A DNA stretch of 57,493 nt from Verrucomicrobiales bacterium (GTDB taxonomy: Bacteria > Verrucomicrobiota > Verrucomicrobiia > Limisphaerales > CAIMTB01): contig JAEUHG010000010.1 in the NCBI GenBank assembly GCA_016795425.1, forward strand, positions 1 to 57,493, written 5' to 3'. Positions 25,618 to 36,500 of this stretch are shown here, one piece after another. The position numbers and the translations under genes are program-made. The notes below the pieces were generated by a model, which had not been told where the DNA came from, did no database searches, and saw nothing but the letters and a program-made list of their open reading frames with translations. How positions within the stretch are numbered: position 1 is the first letter of the stretch; each line of letters starts with the position of its first letter.

Positions 25618-28140
25618 ATGCGACCTCTTGCCGGATTTTTTGCGCTCCTGCTTACCGCCAGCATTCACGGTGACGAACTGCGCATCCAGTCGGGCGGAAC
25701 GACAACCACCAACACCCTGGTGCTGCGTGGTCAGGAAGCGCGCGCGCAACTGCTGGCGACCCTGGTGACAACCGACGGCCGCGAACTCGACCGAACCCGG
25801 CACGTTCGTTGGACAGTCGAACCGAGTATACTCGCGCGCGTGGACGACGACCGTCGGGTGGTCGCGGCCACCGATGGCGACGGTGTGGTGGCCGCGACGA
25901 CCGAGGACGGCCTGACGGCGAGGCTTCCCATCACAGTGATGGGTTCCACGTCGGCGCAGCCCGTTCATTTCGTCAACCAGATCGTTCCGATTCTCACCAA
26001 GAACGGATGCAACGGGGGCGGGTGCCACGGAAAGCTCGCGGGTCAGAATGGCTTTCGGTTGTCCCTGCTAGGATTCGAACCCACCGAGGACTATGAGCAT
26101 TTGGTGAAGGAGGCGCGCGGTCGGCGGTTGTTCCCTGCCGCCCCCGAACGCAGTCTGCTGCTCACCAAAGGAACCGCGGAACTGCCACACGGCGGCGGGC
26201 GGCGCCTGGAACCGGGCTCGGACGACTACCGGCTCCTGGTCCGATGGATCCGGCAAGGCATGCCCTACGGCAAGGCCGAGGATCCGACCGTCAGCCGCAT
26301 CGAGGTGTTGCCCGCGGAACGCACTCTGGTGCGAGGCCAGCCTCAGCAACTCGCGGTCACCGCGGTCTACTCGGACGGCCGGCGTGAGGACGTTACCCGC
26401 AGCGCTCTTTACGAAGCGAATGACAAGGACCTGGTCGATCCGGACGTCCATGGTCTTTTGTCGGTTCGCGATCTACCGGGTGAGGTGGCCGTTATGGTTC
26501 GATACCAAGGCAAGGTCGCGACCTTCCGTGGAACGATTCCTCTCGGTGCCCCGGTGACCGATCTCCCGGCCGCACGCAATTTCGTGGATGACCTGGTCTT
26601 CCGACAACTGCGCAAGGTGGGCATGCCGCCGAGCGGATGGGCCGATGACACCACCTTTCTTCGGCGCGTGACGGTCGATATTGCCGGGCGCCTGCCGAGC
26701 GAGGCTGAGATCACTGACTTCCTGGAATCGGCACGCGAGCCTGGCGAAGCGGAGAAAGGGGAGGTTGCGGTGCCGACACCGAGGCGTCAGAAAGCACGGG
26801 ACGCCGTCATTGATCGGTTGCTGGATTCCGGTGATTACGCCGATTACTTCGCGGGCAAATGGAGTGCCCTGCTCCGCAACAAACGCACAGAACCTCGTCA
26901 CGCACGGGGCACTTACGTCTTCCACGATTGGATTCGCGACAACCTTCAACGCAACCGACCCTACGACCAGTGGGTGCGCGAATTGCTCACAGCCGCCGGC
27001 GATCTGACCGAGAATCCGCCGGTGGCGTGGTACCGGCAGGTTCGGTCGATGCAAGGGCAGCTCGAAGACATCTCCCAATTGTTCCTCGGCCAGCGGCTCC
27101 AATGCGCCCAGTGCCATCATCACCCGTACGAAAAGTGGAGCCAGGCCGACTACTGGAGCTTCGGTGCGTTCTTTTCACAAGTCTCCTTCAAACCGGGAGG
27201 ACAGCCTGGAGAAGACGCGGTGGTGCATCGGCGCGGCAAAGCGCAGACCACCAACAAGAAAAATGGAATGCAGGTGCCGCCGGCGGCGCTTGGCGCCAAC
27301 CCGGTGAACCTCGGCCCCGACGATGATCCGCGCTCGGCTCTCGCCGATTGGATGACGGGACCCGACAATCCCTACCTCGCCCGCGCTCTGGCCAATCGGT
27401 ACTGGAAGCATTTCCTCGGTCGCGGACTGGTCGAACCCGAGGACGACCTGCGCGAAACCAATCCTCCCAGCCATCCGGAGCTGTTGTCGGCCTTGGCCGA
27501 TCACTTTGTGAAGTCGGGTTTCGACCTGAAGGAACTTGTCCGAGTGATCACGCGGTCGTCGACCTACCAGCGCAGCGCGGTCCCGAACGAATCGAACAGC
27601 AAAGACAAGCAGCACTACTCGCGGTATTACCCGCGGCGGTTGCCGGCCGAGGTCTTGTACGACGCGGTGCAATCGTTGCTGCTAAGTCCCTCGAAGTTTG
27701 AAGGCCTTCCCGAGGGCACGCGTGCCATTGCCTTGCCCGACAACAGCTTCAACGCCTCGAGCTACTTCCTGACTGTCTTCGGCCGTCCCGAAAGCAGCAG
27801 CGCCTGCGAATGCGAACGCAGCGCCGACGCCTCCTTGAGCCAAAGTCTGCACCTTCTCAATGCCAAGGATATCCAGGAACGGTTGGCGTCTGATTCGAGC
27901 CGCGCGGCAAAACTGGCCGCGGATGTGTCGCGTTCGGAGGAGTCCAAACTTCGCGAGATCTACCTGGCGGCGTACGGACGTGTTCCCACGGGGGACGAAG
28001 TGCGCGTGACCACCGATTACATGACCCGGAAGGTCCCTGCCACGAACGATCCCGCGGCGAAGGCGAAGGGTGTGCGTGAAGCGTGGGAGGACACGCTTTG
28101 GGCGGTCATCAATTCCAAGGAATTCCTATTCAACCATTAG
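25618..28140 (+). CDS. DUF1549/DUF1553 exported protein with cytochrome-c-like motifs
   Basis: 840 residues with a signal peptide (MRPLAGFFALLLTASIHG). An Ig-like domain (residues 25-115) is followed by a region with CNGGGCHGKLAGQ, a cytochrome-like CxxxxCH motif, another Ig-like domain, then DUF1549 (residues 320-540, with CAQCHHHPYEKW, a CxxCH haem motif) and DUF1553 (570-835, VRVITRSSTYQRS). Such proteins pair with DUF1501 proteins across Planctomycetota and Verrucomicrobiota; their reaction is unknown. Start ATG 25618 is preferred to TTG 25597. The haem motifs suggest periplasmic redox chemistry (inference). Confidence 0.9.
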   Translation: MRPLAGFFALLLTASIHGDELRIQSGGTTTTNTLVLRGQEARAQLLATLVTTDGRELDRTRHVRWTVEPSILARVDDDRRVVAATDGDGVVAATTEDGLTARLPITVMGSTSAQPVHFVNQIVPILTKNGCNGGGCHGKLAGQNGFRLSLLGFEPTEDYEHLVKEARGRRLFPAAPERSLLLTKGTAELPHGGGRRLEPGSDDYRLLVRWIRQGMPYGKAEDPTVSRIEVLPAERTLVRGQPQQLAVTAVYSDGRREDVTRSALYEANDKDLVDPDVHGLLSVRDLPGEVAVMVRYQGKVATFRGTIPLGAPVTDLPAARNFVDDLVFRQLRKVGMPPSGWADDTTFLRRVTVDIAGRLPSEAEITDFLESAREPGEAEKGEVAVPTPRRQKARDAVIDRLLDSGDYADYFAGKWSALLRNKRTEPRHARGTYVFHDWIRDNLQRNRPYDQWVRELLTAAGDLTENPPVAWYRQVRSMQGQLEDISQLFLGQRLQCAQCHHHPYEKWSQADYWSFGAFFSQVSFKPGGQPGEDAVVHRRGKAQTTNKKNGMQVPPAALGANPVNLGPDDDPRSALADWMTGPDNPYLARALANRYWKHFLGRGLVEPEDDLRETNPPSHPELLSALADHFVKSGFDLKELVRVITRSSTYQRSAVPNESNSKDKQHYSRYYPRRLPAEVLYDAVQSLLLSPSKFEGLPEGTRAIALPDNSFNASSYFLTVFGRPESSSACECERSADASLSQSLHLLNAKDIQERLASDSSRAAKLAADVSRSEESKLREIYLAAYGRVPTGDEVRVTTDYMTRKVPATNDPAAKAKGVREAWEDTLWAVINSKEFLFNH

Positions 28141-28227
28141 CCTGCAATTCCCACCACCCACCATGCGCACGCCGGTGAAACAGCCTGTAACGGCAGGGCG
28201 AGCGAGCGCTTCCTCGCTGCGCGTTGA

Positions 28228-30699
28228 ATGTCGGTCCACCAGGCGACGGACTCTTCGGGTCCATGGGGAATCGCGGTACCCCGGGCGAGGTCGCCCTGCG
28301 CGGTGAGCATCGAAGGGGAGACACCCAGGCACGTGGAAGCCCGAGCATCGAATGGCCTCAACCCTGGGCGCGACTCGACGCGCCTGCACCGGCTGGGCGC
28401 TCCATGTTACGCCGTCATTACCGCCTTAGTGTGGCTCGGCAGTGTCGCCCACGGACAACTCCCGCTGGCGCGGATCACTGCCGTGTATCCGCCCGGAGCC
28501 CAATGTGGCACCACCAGCCTGGTCACGATTCAAGGGTCTGACCTCGACTCACCGGAGCGCCTGATCTTCTCCGATCCTCGAATTCAGGGCCTCCCTTCCA
28601 CCAACGGCCCCACGCAGTTCCGCGTGGTGATTCCGCCGGAGGTGCAACCTGGCACCGTTGATCTTCGTTTCGTGGGTCGATTCGGCGTGTCGAATCCCCG
28701 GGTGTTTGCCCTGGACACCCTACCCGAACTTCAAGCAGGCCCGGATCATCGCGCCACCCACCAGGCCTTCGATCTCCCCCTCGACACCGTCGTGAACGGG
28801 CGCGCGGCCGCCAATGCCAGGACTTGGTTTCGTCTGCGGCTGTTGGCCAACCAACGGTGCGTGTTCCAGATCCAGGCGCGCGCCATTGATTCCCGGCTGG
28901 AGCCCGTCCTGACCTTGGAGACCGTCGCCGGAAATGAACTCGCCCGCAGCCGGCGGGGGTTCCTCGATTTTCAGTCGACTGCCGAAGGTATCTATCTGCT
29001 GGCGCTCCACGATGTGACGTTCCGCGGGGGAGACGAGTATGCCTTCCGCCTCGTTGCCAGCACGGGTCCGCACCTTGACGCCGTGGCACCCGGCGTTCTC
29101 ATTCCCGGCAAGTCGCAATCCGTCATTCTGTACGGGCGCCAGTTGCCGGGTGGAAAACCATCCGCGGTTGGGGGAGCCGATGGTCGTCTCCTTGAATCCT
29201 GCGAGGTGACGATCCAGGCGCCCGAGCCTCACGCGTTTACCGAGACAGCGGCCTACCGACCCGCAACGGTGACTCAACCCGGGTTTTGGTGGCGATGGAC
29301 CGTCGATGGGCGCCGATCCAATCCGATTTTCTTTGCCGTTTCTTCGCCCTCCTTGGCGCCGTCGACTCACTTTCCCGGCACAACCTACCCGACCCTCCAA
29401 CCGCCAGTGGACCTGTGGTCGCAATTCGGACCGCGCCAGAGACCCGGAGGCGTGACCTTCGAAGCAAAGAAGGGGGAGGTCTGGTGGTTGGAAGTATTCT
29501 CCGAACGGCTGGGTTTCAACGCCGATCCCCAAGTGGTGGTGCAACGCCTGACCCGGACCGCGGAGGGCGCCGAACGCACCGTTGACGTGGTGGACTTCCA
29601 GGACTTGGACGCCAATTTCGGAACCCCAGGGTATCCGACCACCTCGCGCGATTCCGCAGGGCGACTCGAGATTCCCGAAGACGGAACCTACCGAATCACG
29701 GTCTTCGACGTTTTCAATCCGCTGCCGACCCAACCCCGTCATCCCTATCGCCTTCTGGTGCGTCCGCCGACGCCGCATTTCCAGTTGGTGGCTCACCCCA
29801 TCTCCCAGCCGCCCGCTGATCCCAACCAGCGTCCGGCGCAGGCATGGCCCATCTTCCTGCGCAAAGGTGAAACGATCCCGATTCGGATACTGGCGTTTCG
29901 ACGCGAAGGCTTCGATGGCGAGATCGAATACTCGGCGACCAACCTGCCGGCGGGGATGACGGCGACGCCCACGCGGCTGTACCCGGGGCAGAACACCGCG
30001 ACGCTGTTGCTGCAGGCGAATGAGGATGCGGCCCCATGGACGGGGCCACTGACTGTTCATGGCTGGTCCGGCGCGGCCGCCGAGATCCCGCGGCGCGAGG
30101 CCTTTGCGGCGTCGATTCTCTGGAACGTCGGCGACTCGAACATCGAACCTGTGGCTTCGCGGCCGACTCGCGGTATCTATGCGGCCATCAGCGCCCACGA
30201 ATCCGCTCCGGTGATAGTGGCAACGGTGGCGCCCGGGCCGATTGAAGCGGAAGAGGGCGCGCAGGTTCTCATTCCCCTTCGAATTGAGCGTCGAGGTGAC
30301 TACAAGGGCGAATTGAAGCTGAAAGCCTTCGGCCATCCGGAGTTGGAGAAGCTGGGGGAACTGATCGTCCCCCCCAACGCCACGAACGCCACCCTGGAAA
30401 TCAAACTCGCCGAACGCAAATTGCCCGCCGGCAAACACTGCTTCTTCTTGCAGGGCCTGACCCAAGGGAAATATCGCAATCAACCGGAAGCGGTGGACAT
30501 TGCGGTGCGGGAGTTGCAGGCCGCGACGGACGCATTGGCCTCCGCCTCCGCGGAACAAAAGGCAGCCGCGGAAGCGGTCCGAAATGCAGCTGAGGCGCGC
30601 AAGAAAGCAGCCGAAGAACGCGCACAACCGAGGGACGTCACCATTGTCGTGACCTCGTCACCGATCCAGGTGACGGTGAAACCCGCCTTCAAGTCTTGA
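28228..30699 (+). CDS. Large secreted beta-rich protein of the DUF1501 gene train
   Basis: Up to 823 residues. A hydrophobic segment (YAVITALVWLGSVAHGQ) ending near residue 77 looks like a signal peptide, so the true start may be a later non-ATG codon such as GTG 28333; the ATG at 28228 is kept because no other in-frame ATG precedes it. The body consists of IPT-like and prepeptidase-C-terminal-like beta domains (ITAVYPPGAQCGTTSLVTIQ; EGIYLLALHDVTFRGGDEY). The end is an Ala/Glu-rich coiled coil (residues 765-800) and a final strand. Such proteins commonly sit beside DUF1549 genes. Function unknown. Confidence 0.8.
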   Translation: MSVHQATDSSGPWGIAVPRARSPCAVSIEGETPRHVEARASNGLNPGRDSTRLHRLGAPCYAVITALVWLGSVAHGQLPLARITAVYPPGAQCGTTSLVTIQGSDLDSPERLIFSDPRIQGLPSTNGPTQFRVVIPPEVQPGTVDLRFVGRFGVSNPRVFALDTLPELQAGPDHRATHQAFDLPLDTVVNGRAAANARTWFRLRLLANQRCVFQIQARAIDSRLEPVLTLETVAGNELARSRRGFLDFQSTAEGIYLLALHDVTFRGGDEYAFRLVASTGPHLDAVAPGVLIPGKSQSVILYGRQLPGGKPSAVGGADGRLLESCEVTIQAPEPHAFTETAAYRPATVTQPGFWWRWTVDGRRSNPIFFAVSSPSLAPSTHFPGTTYPTLQPPVDLWSQFGPRQRPGGVTFEAKKGEVWWLEVFSERLGFNADPQVVVQRLTRTAEGAERTVDVVDFQDLDANFGTPGYPTTSRDSAGRLEIPEDGTYRITVFDVFNPLPTQPRHPYRLLVRPPTPHFQLVAHPISQPPADPNQRPAQAWPIFLRKGETIPIRILAFRREGFDGEIEYSATNLPAGMTATPTRLYPGQNTATLLLQANEDAAPWTGPLTVHGWSGAAAEIPRREAFAASILWNVGDSNIEPVASRPTRGIYAAISAHESAPVIVATVAPGPIEAEEGAQVLIPLRIERRGDYKGELKLKAFGHPELEKLGELIVPPNATNATLEIKLAERKLPAGKHCFFLQGLTQGKYRNQPEAVDIAVRELQAATDALASASAEQKAAAEAVRNAAEARKKAAEERAQPRDVTIVVTSSPIQVTVKPAFKS

Positions 30700-30721
30700 A
30701 ACCGGACTGACTTCGAGCGCC

Positions 30722-33514
30722 ATGCGAGCCTCCTTGAACATCGCCTCCGTCGCGTGGTTTCGAACGTGGGCAACCCTCACCTTCCTGGCTTGGGCTGCGA
30801 TCCAGCCCGCGGCTCAGGCCGAGGACGCCGCCACTCCACCGGCATCGTCAAAACCATCGGCATTGCCGGTCCGCCCACTCCAGCGAGAAAGCCCTGTCGA
30901 TTTCGAGACGGAGATCCTCCCGTTGTTTCGCAAGAACTGCCTCGCCTGCCACAATCAGACCCGAGCCAAAGGCGACCTCATTCTCGAAACTCCGCAAACG
31001 ATTCGGAAAGGGGGCGCGAGCGGACCCTCCATCGTGGAAGGCCGGGCTGAGGAAAGCCTCCTGTTCCGAGCCGCGGCTCATCTGGCGGAAGACATGATCA
31101 TGCCGCCGACCGGGAACAAGGCGAACGCGGAGAACCTCAGCAGCAACGAACTCGGCCTGCTCAAACTCTGGATCGACCAAGGCGCCAAAGGGGAAGTCCA
31201 CAACCACCGCCCGGTCGAGTGGCAACCCATGCCGGCAGATTGGCATCCCGCCTTTGCGGCAGCCATGACACCGGACGGCCAGGTGGCTGCCGTGTCACGC
31301 GCCCATCGGATCGATCTCTACCACGTGCCCACCCAGCGCCCGACCGGTTCTCTCGAAGACGCCAGAACCCCCGGCGGCGCCCACCGCGACATCGTCAATG
31401 CACTCGCCTTCAGCCCGGACGGCCAATGGCTGGCCTCGGCGGCGTTTCGTGAAATCAAACTCTGGCGTCGCCAGGCCATGTCGGAGGGATTCGAGGCCCA
31501 TTCTACGGCCCCGGCGATCCGCGTGGGAACCGGCACCGGTGCGAACACAATGACCAACGACGTTCGACTGGCTCCATTGCTCGAGACCGGGGAATCGATG
31601 ACCGTGGCTGCCGTTGCCACTGACTCCACCCTTGCCGTGACGGTCGGGACGAATGGCATCCTGAAACTGTGGCGTCTCGCATTCCCGCCCACCCTGGTAA
31701 GAGAGTGGACGGGCGATTGGCGAATGGAATGGGCGATCTCGACTTCCGAACAGGAGCTCGCCTTTGCAAAAGGCGAGTTGGAGTTCCAACGCGGTGCCAA
31801 GAAGCGGCTCGATGACGAGGTGAAAAAGGCGGAGGAAGCCTTGACGAAGGCGACGGAAAAGCACACCGGCAACGAAAAGACCCTCGCCTCGAAAAGAGAC
31901 GAACGCGCCGCGCAGGAAAAGGCAAAAGCCGCCGCCGAGAAGGACCGCGCCGAGTGGATCGCCGCTCTCGAACAGGCCGGGCAAGCCGCCGCCGCCACCG
32001 ACAAGGCCGCGCAGGAAGCCAAAGCTCTCGCCAAGGCCGCCCAGGAGAAAGCACTGACCTCCAGGCTATCCGCGGAACAAGCCGCGCGCGCGAAAGCGGA
32101 TCTTGACCGCCTAGTCTCCGACCTGGCGGGCAAGACCGATGAAGGCGCGGTACAGAAGGCGCGGGAATTGGCTGCCGTCGCGGCAACCGATGCGGCCAAC
32201 AAATTCAAGGAGGCTGAAGCCCAGCGCCTCGAGGCGGAACGCCGGATCGAGGATGTCGCCAGCCGCGCCTTCGACGCCGGCGCTGCCAAATCAACGGCAA
32301 ACCGAGTTCAGGCGGACTTGCCACCCCAGATCAAACAAGCCGAAGAACGTACGGCGGCGGCGGTCAAAGCCCTGGCTGTTCTTGACGGCCAGATCAAGAA
32401 GGCAGAGATCGCCGTGACCACCGCAGCCGGAGATCTCGATCTCGCGCGCAACGCTCTCGACAAGCTCCGGCGGGATTTGACTGACACCGTCAACGCCTTG
32501 GCACGGGCCGAAAGCTCGCAGACCCATGCCGTCGCGGCCGCCGCGGCCTCCGTGCAGACCCGCGACGCCGCCGCCGTGGAGCCCGTGCGGTTTGTCGCCT
32601 TTTCGCCGGGCGGCACCGCGGTCCTGGCAGCCACTGCGTCAGGGCGGCTCCGCGCCTGGCTCACCACCGATGGTTCACCCATAGAGAGCTGGACCTCCTC
32701 CCACGCACCCATCCTCGGGATTCAATGGCGAGACGAATCCCGTGTCGCGGTTCAATCTGTCGATGGCACGGAAACCTTTCGACTCGAGCCGCGCTGGACT
32801 CTTCATCGCACCCTGGGCGGAGAGGACACCGGGTCTCCGCTTCGCGACCGCGTCACAGCCTTGGCTTTCAGCCCGGATGGCTCAGAACTGGTCTCGGGAG
32901 GCGGCGAAGCTTCCCGAGGCGGGGAACTCCTGGTCTGGCCCATGGCGGACAATGCCACTCCCCGTGATTTGGGAGCGCCTCACAGCGACACCATTCTCGC
33001 AGTCGCCTACGCACCCGGCGGCGACCGACTGCTTACCGGTGGGGCCGACCGCTTTGCCCGGTTGCTCGATGCCAAGACAGGCAAAGTGTTACGGCAATTC
33101 GAAGGACACACTCACCACGTGATGGGAGTGGCCTGGACCCGCAACGGCCGAACCATCGCCACCGGTGGCGCGGACGGTGTGGTGAAAATCTGGAATCCCA
33201 TCACCGGCGAGCGAATCAAAAACGTCGACGGCTTTGGAAAGGAGGTGGTGGCCGTGCTCGCGGTCGGCACACTCGAACAATTCGTGGCGGTCGCCGGCTC
33301 CGGCCAGGCGCGATGGTTCAACGTCGCGGGGGAAAAGGTGCGGCAGCACGATGGCGGCGGATTCTTCCTACACTCAATGGCCGCGAGCGCCGATGGCCGT
33401 GTCCTGGTGGCCGGAGACGCGGACGGCGTCGCGCGGGTTTGGCAAGGCACCGAGGTGAAACCATCGGCCGAATGGAAGCCGGAACGGGGCGCCACCGTCA
33501 CGCTGTCACGATGA
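30722..33514 (+). CDS. Planctomycete-type cytochrome c / WD40 protein with central coiled coil
   Basis: 930 residues with signal peptide (ending PAAQAED). Residues 60-160 form a planctomycete cytochrome c domain with haem motif CLACHN and distal methionine candidates in DMIMPPTGN. WD40 blades follow (HRDIVNALAFSPDGQWLASA), are interrupted by an about 280-residue Ala/Lys/Glu coiled coil (roughly 340-620), and resume (FSPDGSELVSGG; GGADRFARLLDAKTGKVLRQ; TGGADGVVKIWNPITGE). It is probably periplasmic and redox active, binding partners through the propeller. Its TGA overlaps the ATG of the AAA gene by four bases, implying translational coupling to a cytoplasmic protein. Confidence 0.9.
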   Translation: MRASLNIASVAWFRTWATLTFLAWAAIQPAAQAEDAATPPASSKPSALPVRPLQRESPVDFETEILPLFRKNCLACHNQTRAKGDLILETPQTIRKGGASGPSIVEGRAEESLLFRAAAHLAEDMIMPPTGNKANAENLSSNELGLLKLWIDQGAKGEVHNHRPVEWQPMPADWHPAFAAAMTPDGQVAAVSRAHRIDLYHVPTQRPTGSLEDARTPGGAHRDIVNALAFSPDGQWLASAAFREIKLWRRQAMSEGFEAHSTAPAIRVGTGTGANTMTNDVRLAPLLETGESMTVAAVATDSTLAVTVGTNGILKLWRLAFPPTLVREWTGDWRMEWAISTSEQELAFAKGELEFQRGAKKRLDDEVKKAEEALTKATEKHTGNEKTLASKRDERAAQEKAKAAAEKDRAEWIAALEQAGQAAAATDKAAQEAKALAKAAQEKALTSRLSAEQAARAKADLDRLVSDLAGKTDEGAVQKARELAAVAATDAANKFKEAEAQRLEAERRIEDVASRAFDAGAAKSTANRVQADLPPQIKQAEERTAAAVKALAVLDGQIKKAEIAVTTAAGDLDLARNALDKLRRDLTDTVNALARAESSQTHAVAAAAASVQTRDAAAVEPVRFVAFSPGGTAVLAATASGRLRAWLTTDGSPIESWTSSHAPILGIQWRDESRVAVQSVDGTETFRLEPRWTLHRTLGGEDTGSPLRDRVTALAFSPDGSELVSGGGEASRGGELLVWPMADNATPRDLGAPHSDTILAVAYAPGGDRLLTGGADRFARLLDAKTGKVLRQFEGHTHHVMGVAWTRNGRTIATGGADGVVKIWNPITGERIKNVDGFGKEVVAVLAVGTLEQFVAVAGSGQARWFNVAGEKVRQHDGGGFFLHSMAASADGRVLVAGDADGVARVWQGTEVKPSAEWKPERGATVTLSR

Positions 33515-36500
33515 ACGACGAGATTCACAAACTCATCGAGATTCTTCGACGAGGCGAGTACGAGGATTCGAGCGAGAAGATCGAAGCGCTGGGTGCGGCA
33601 TTGCGCGAGGCGAAGGCGGGGCTGGACGAACTGAGGCAATTGCTGGGAGCACCGCAGGTCCCGCTGCGTCTGGCAGCCATCCACGCATGCATCGGCACCA
33701 CCGACCCCGAAGTGCCCCTGCTCTTGGAACAGGTCGCACTCTCCACCGATTCGCAGGTGCGCGGACGACTGGCTTACCTCTTGGGCCAGCGCTCCCTGTC
33801 CACCACCGAGGCCGGCTACCGTGCCTTACTGCAAGACCCGGATTCCCTCATTCGGGGGCAGGCCGTCAAAGCCGTCGCAGGTCAGGCCGAGTTTGTGGGC
33901 ACCCTGCGGGATCTGGCTCTCAAGGACCCGGACTGGGACGTTCGCGAGCACTGCATGCGCGGCCTCGGAGTCCCGCAGGACGTCGCGGCGGTCGCCCATG
34001 GACTCGAAGTGCTCGCCGAGGAAGCTCACGAAGACACGCGGCAAATCATCGCCAAGAATCTCGAGCTCTACCTGGCGGCTCACGACGACTTTGATTTTGC
34101 CGCGACCGGCCTTGGGCCTGGGATCCTGATCAAAGCCTGCAAGCAGCTCGGCGAGACCCCGGGGCGACACCCGATCACTCGGGCGCGCCTCGAAAAGGCG
34201 ACCGAAACCGCGGTCGATCCCGCGGCCCTGGCCCGGTTCGGGGTCGATCTCACCGCGCAGATCGCCAGCGGCGCCCTGCCCTGTGCCTTCGAAGTTGCCG
34301 AGGCGCTGCAGGTGGTGATCGAACGCCTGGAACGCGCGCCATCACGCGCCATCGCTCTCATTGGCCCTTCCGGTTGCGGCAAGACCGCACTGATTCATGC
34401 ATTGGTTCGCGAACTCGCCAAACCAGAACGCGGCGGCTGGCGCGTGCTTCGCATGAGCCCGGCAGACTTCCTCAGTGGCACCAAGTACGTCGGAGAATGG
34501 GAAACCCGCCTCCGCGATCTCATCGCCACCATCCGGCATCCGCGCCGCGTGGTACTGTACGTACCCAATGTCGCCGACCTCGCCGCCGTCGGACGGTGGG
34601 AAAAGTCCGACGCCAACGTCGTTTCCGCGCTGGCCCCGCAACTGGAAGACGGCAGCATCCACCTCATCGGGGAAGCGACGCCCGAGGATTTCGAGCGCGG
34701 CCTCGGTCGCGAACCGGCCCTGTCCCGACTTTTTGAACGGGTGCTGCTGGAACCGGCCACGCCTGACCGGACGCGCCTGGTGCTTCGAGCGCTGCGCGAT
34801 CAAGCCGGCGCCCCCCTTTCCAACGAGGTCATCGACCAACTCTTCGAAGCCAGCGAGTCGTTCCTCAATCACGTCGCCCGTCCCGGCGCGGCGGCCGGCT
34901 TGCTTCGAGCCGTTCTCGATCGGCACTCCCCACGAAACGAGCCGATCCAACGACGCGAAATCCTCGAGACCCTCGCGCACTCCACCGGTGTCCCGGTTGA
35001 CTTGCTCGACGACGCGACCCCGTTGGATTTGCCGGCGCTGAATGCCTTTTTTGAAAGCCGCATCATGGGACAACCGGACGCGGTGCAAGCGGTGGTGGAC
35101 TTGGTGACCCTCGTCAAGGCCGGGTTAACCGACCCCAACAAACCCTTTGGAGTCATGCTCTTCGTGGGGCCCACGGGAGTCGGAAAGACCGAGTTGGCCC
35201 GCATCCTGGCGGAATACGTGTTTGGCGATCCGGCGCGATTACTACGCTTCGACATGAGTGAATTCGCGGGGGCGGAAGGTTTCACAAGGCTCATCGGAGG
35301 GCGCGGGGAGAACGGACTGCTCACCGATGCCATCCGCCAGCGGCCTTTCTCGGTGGTTTTGCTGGATGAGATCGAGAAGTCGCACCTCAATGTCTTCGAC
35401 CTCTGCCTTCAGATCTTCGACGCGGGCCGCCTCACCGACGGCCACGGACGGTTGGTGGACTTCCGACGTTCCATCGTCATTCTGACCTCCAACATCGGGG
35501 CGGAATTGCCCGGTGCCACGGTGGGCTTTGGAACTTCTGCGGCGCAGAACGGGGGAGCCGAACCCGGGAATCCGGACGCCGAGCGCACGTTCCGGGAGCT
35601 TTCCCGCTTCTTCCGACCGGAATTCCTGAATCGCATCGACCGGATCGTTCATTTCAGGCCGCTCGGCATGGACGTCGCGGAACGCATTGCGCGGCGAGAA
35701 GTCGACCTGGTCTTGCGCCGCAGCGGCGTCACCCGCCGAGGAATCTCCGTCGCCGTGGATCCGGAAGTCATTGCGTTGCTGGTGAAGGAAGGGTACTCGC
35801 CAAGCTTCGGGGCACGCCCCCTGAAGCGAACCGTGGAGCGCCTCCTTCTTCAGCCACTGGCCCAGGCTCTCGCGACCGGACGCCTCGGCCCGGGACACGT
35901 CGTCAGCCTGCGCGCCCACGCCCGAAGGATCGACGTTGCCATTTCGCGCCCCCTCCCTCCCGATCGCCCGTCTTCAGCTCCCGCCCTGAATCCGCACCGC
36001 CATTCGACCCAGCGCCGGGTGGAGGCATTGACTCGGCGCGGGGCGGAATTGGATGAGCGGCTCGCGTCCCATCGGCACCGACGCAGCGAGCTGGTGAACC
36101 GCACGCAGCAACCCGGGTTTTACCAGGACCGAGCGCGCAGCGAGGCCGTTTTTGACGAGCTCAGCCGACTCGAAGCATTCCTTACCCGTGCCGAACGCCT
36201 GCGATCCACCATCACCTCGTTCACTCTGGACCCCGGTCAACGCACCGGTGCCGGCACCCTGGACGATCTGGACGCCGAACTCGACCAGATCGCACAGGTT
36301 CTGGATCACCCGGGGCCTCACGATTTGGACGACGTTCTGCTGGCGATCCAGCCCGCCCGCACTCGCGGTGCGGCCTTGAACGGCCTGCGGGATCTCCTCG
36401 CCATGTATGTGGGAGCCGCCACCCGTCATCACCTGACCGGCACCGTGCTGGCCGAATCGTCGGGCACCGTTCCCTCCACCGTTTACCTTCTCGTCACCGG

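Noticed and set aside
28720..30627. 635-codon minus-strand frame
   Set aside because: Shadow of the secreted beta-rich protein; Arg/Gly/His-rich translation without family features.
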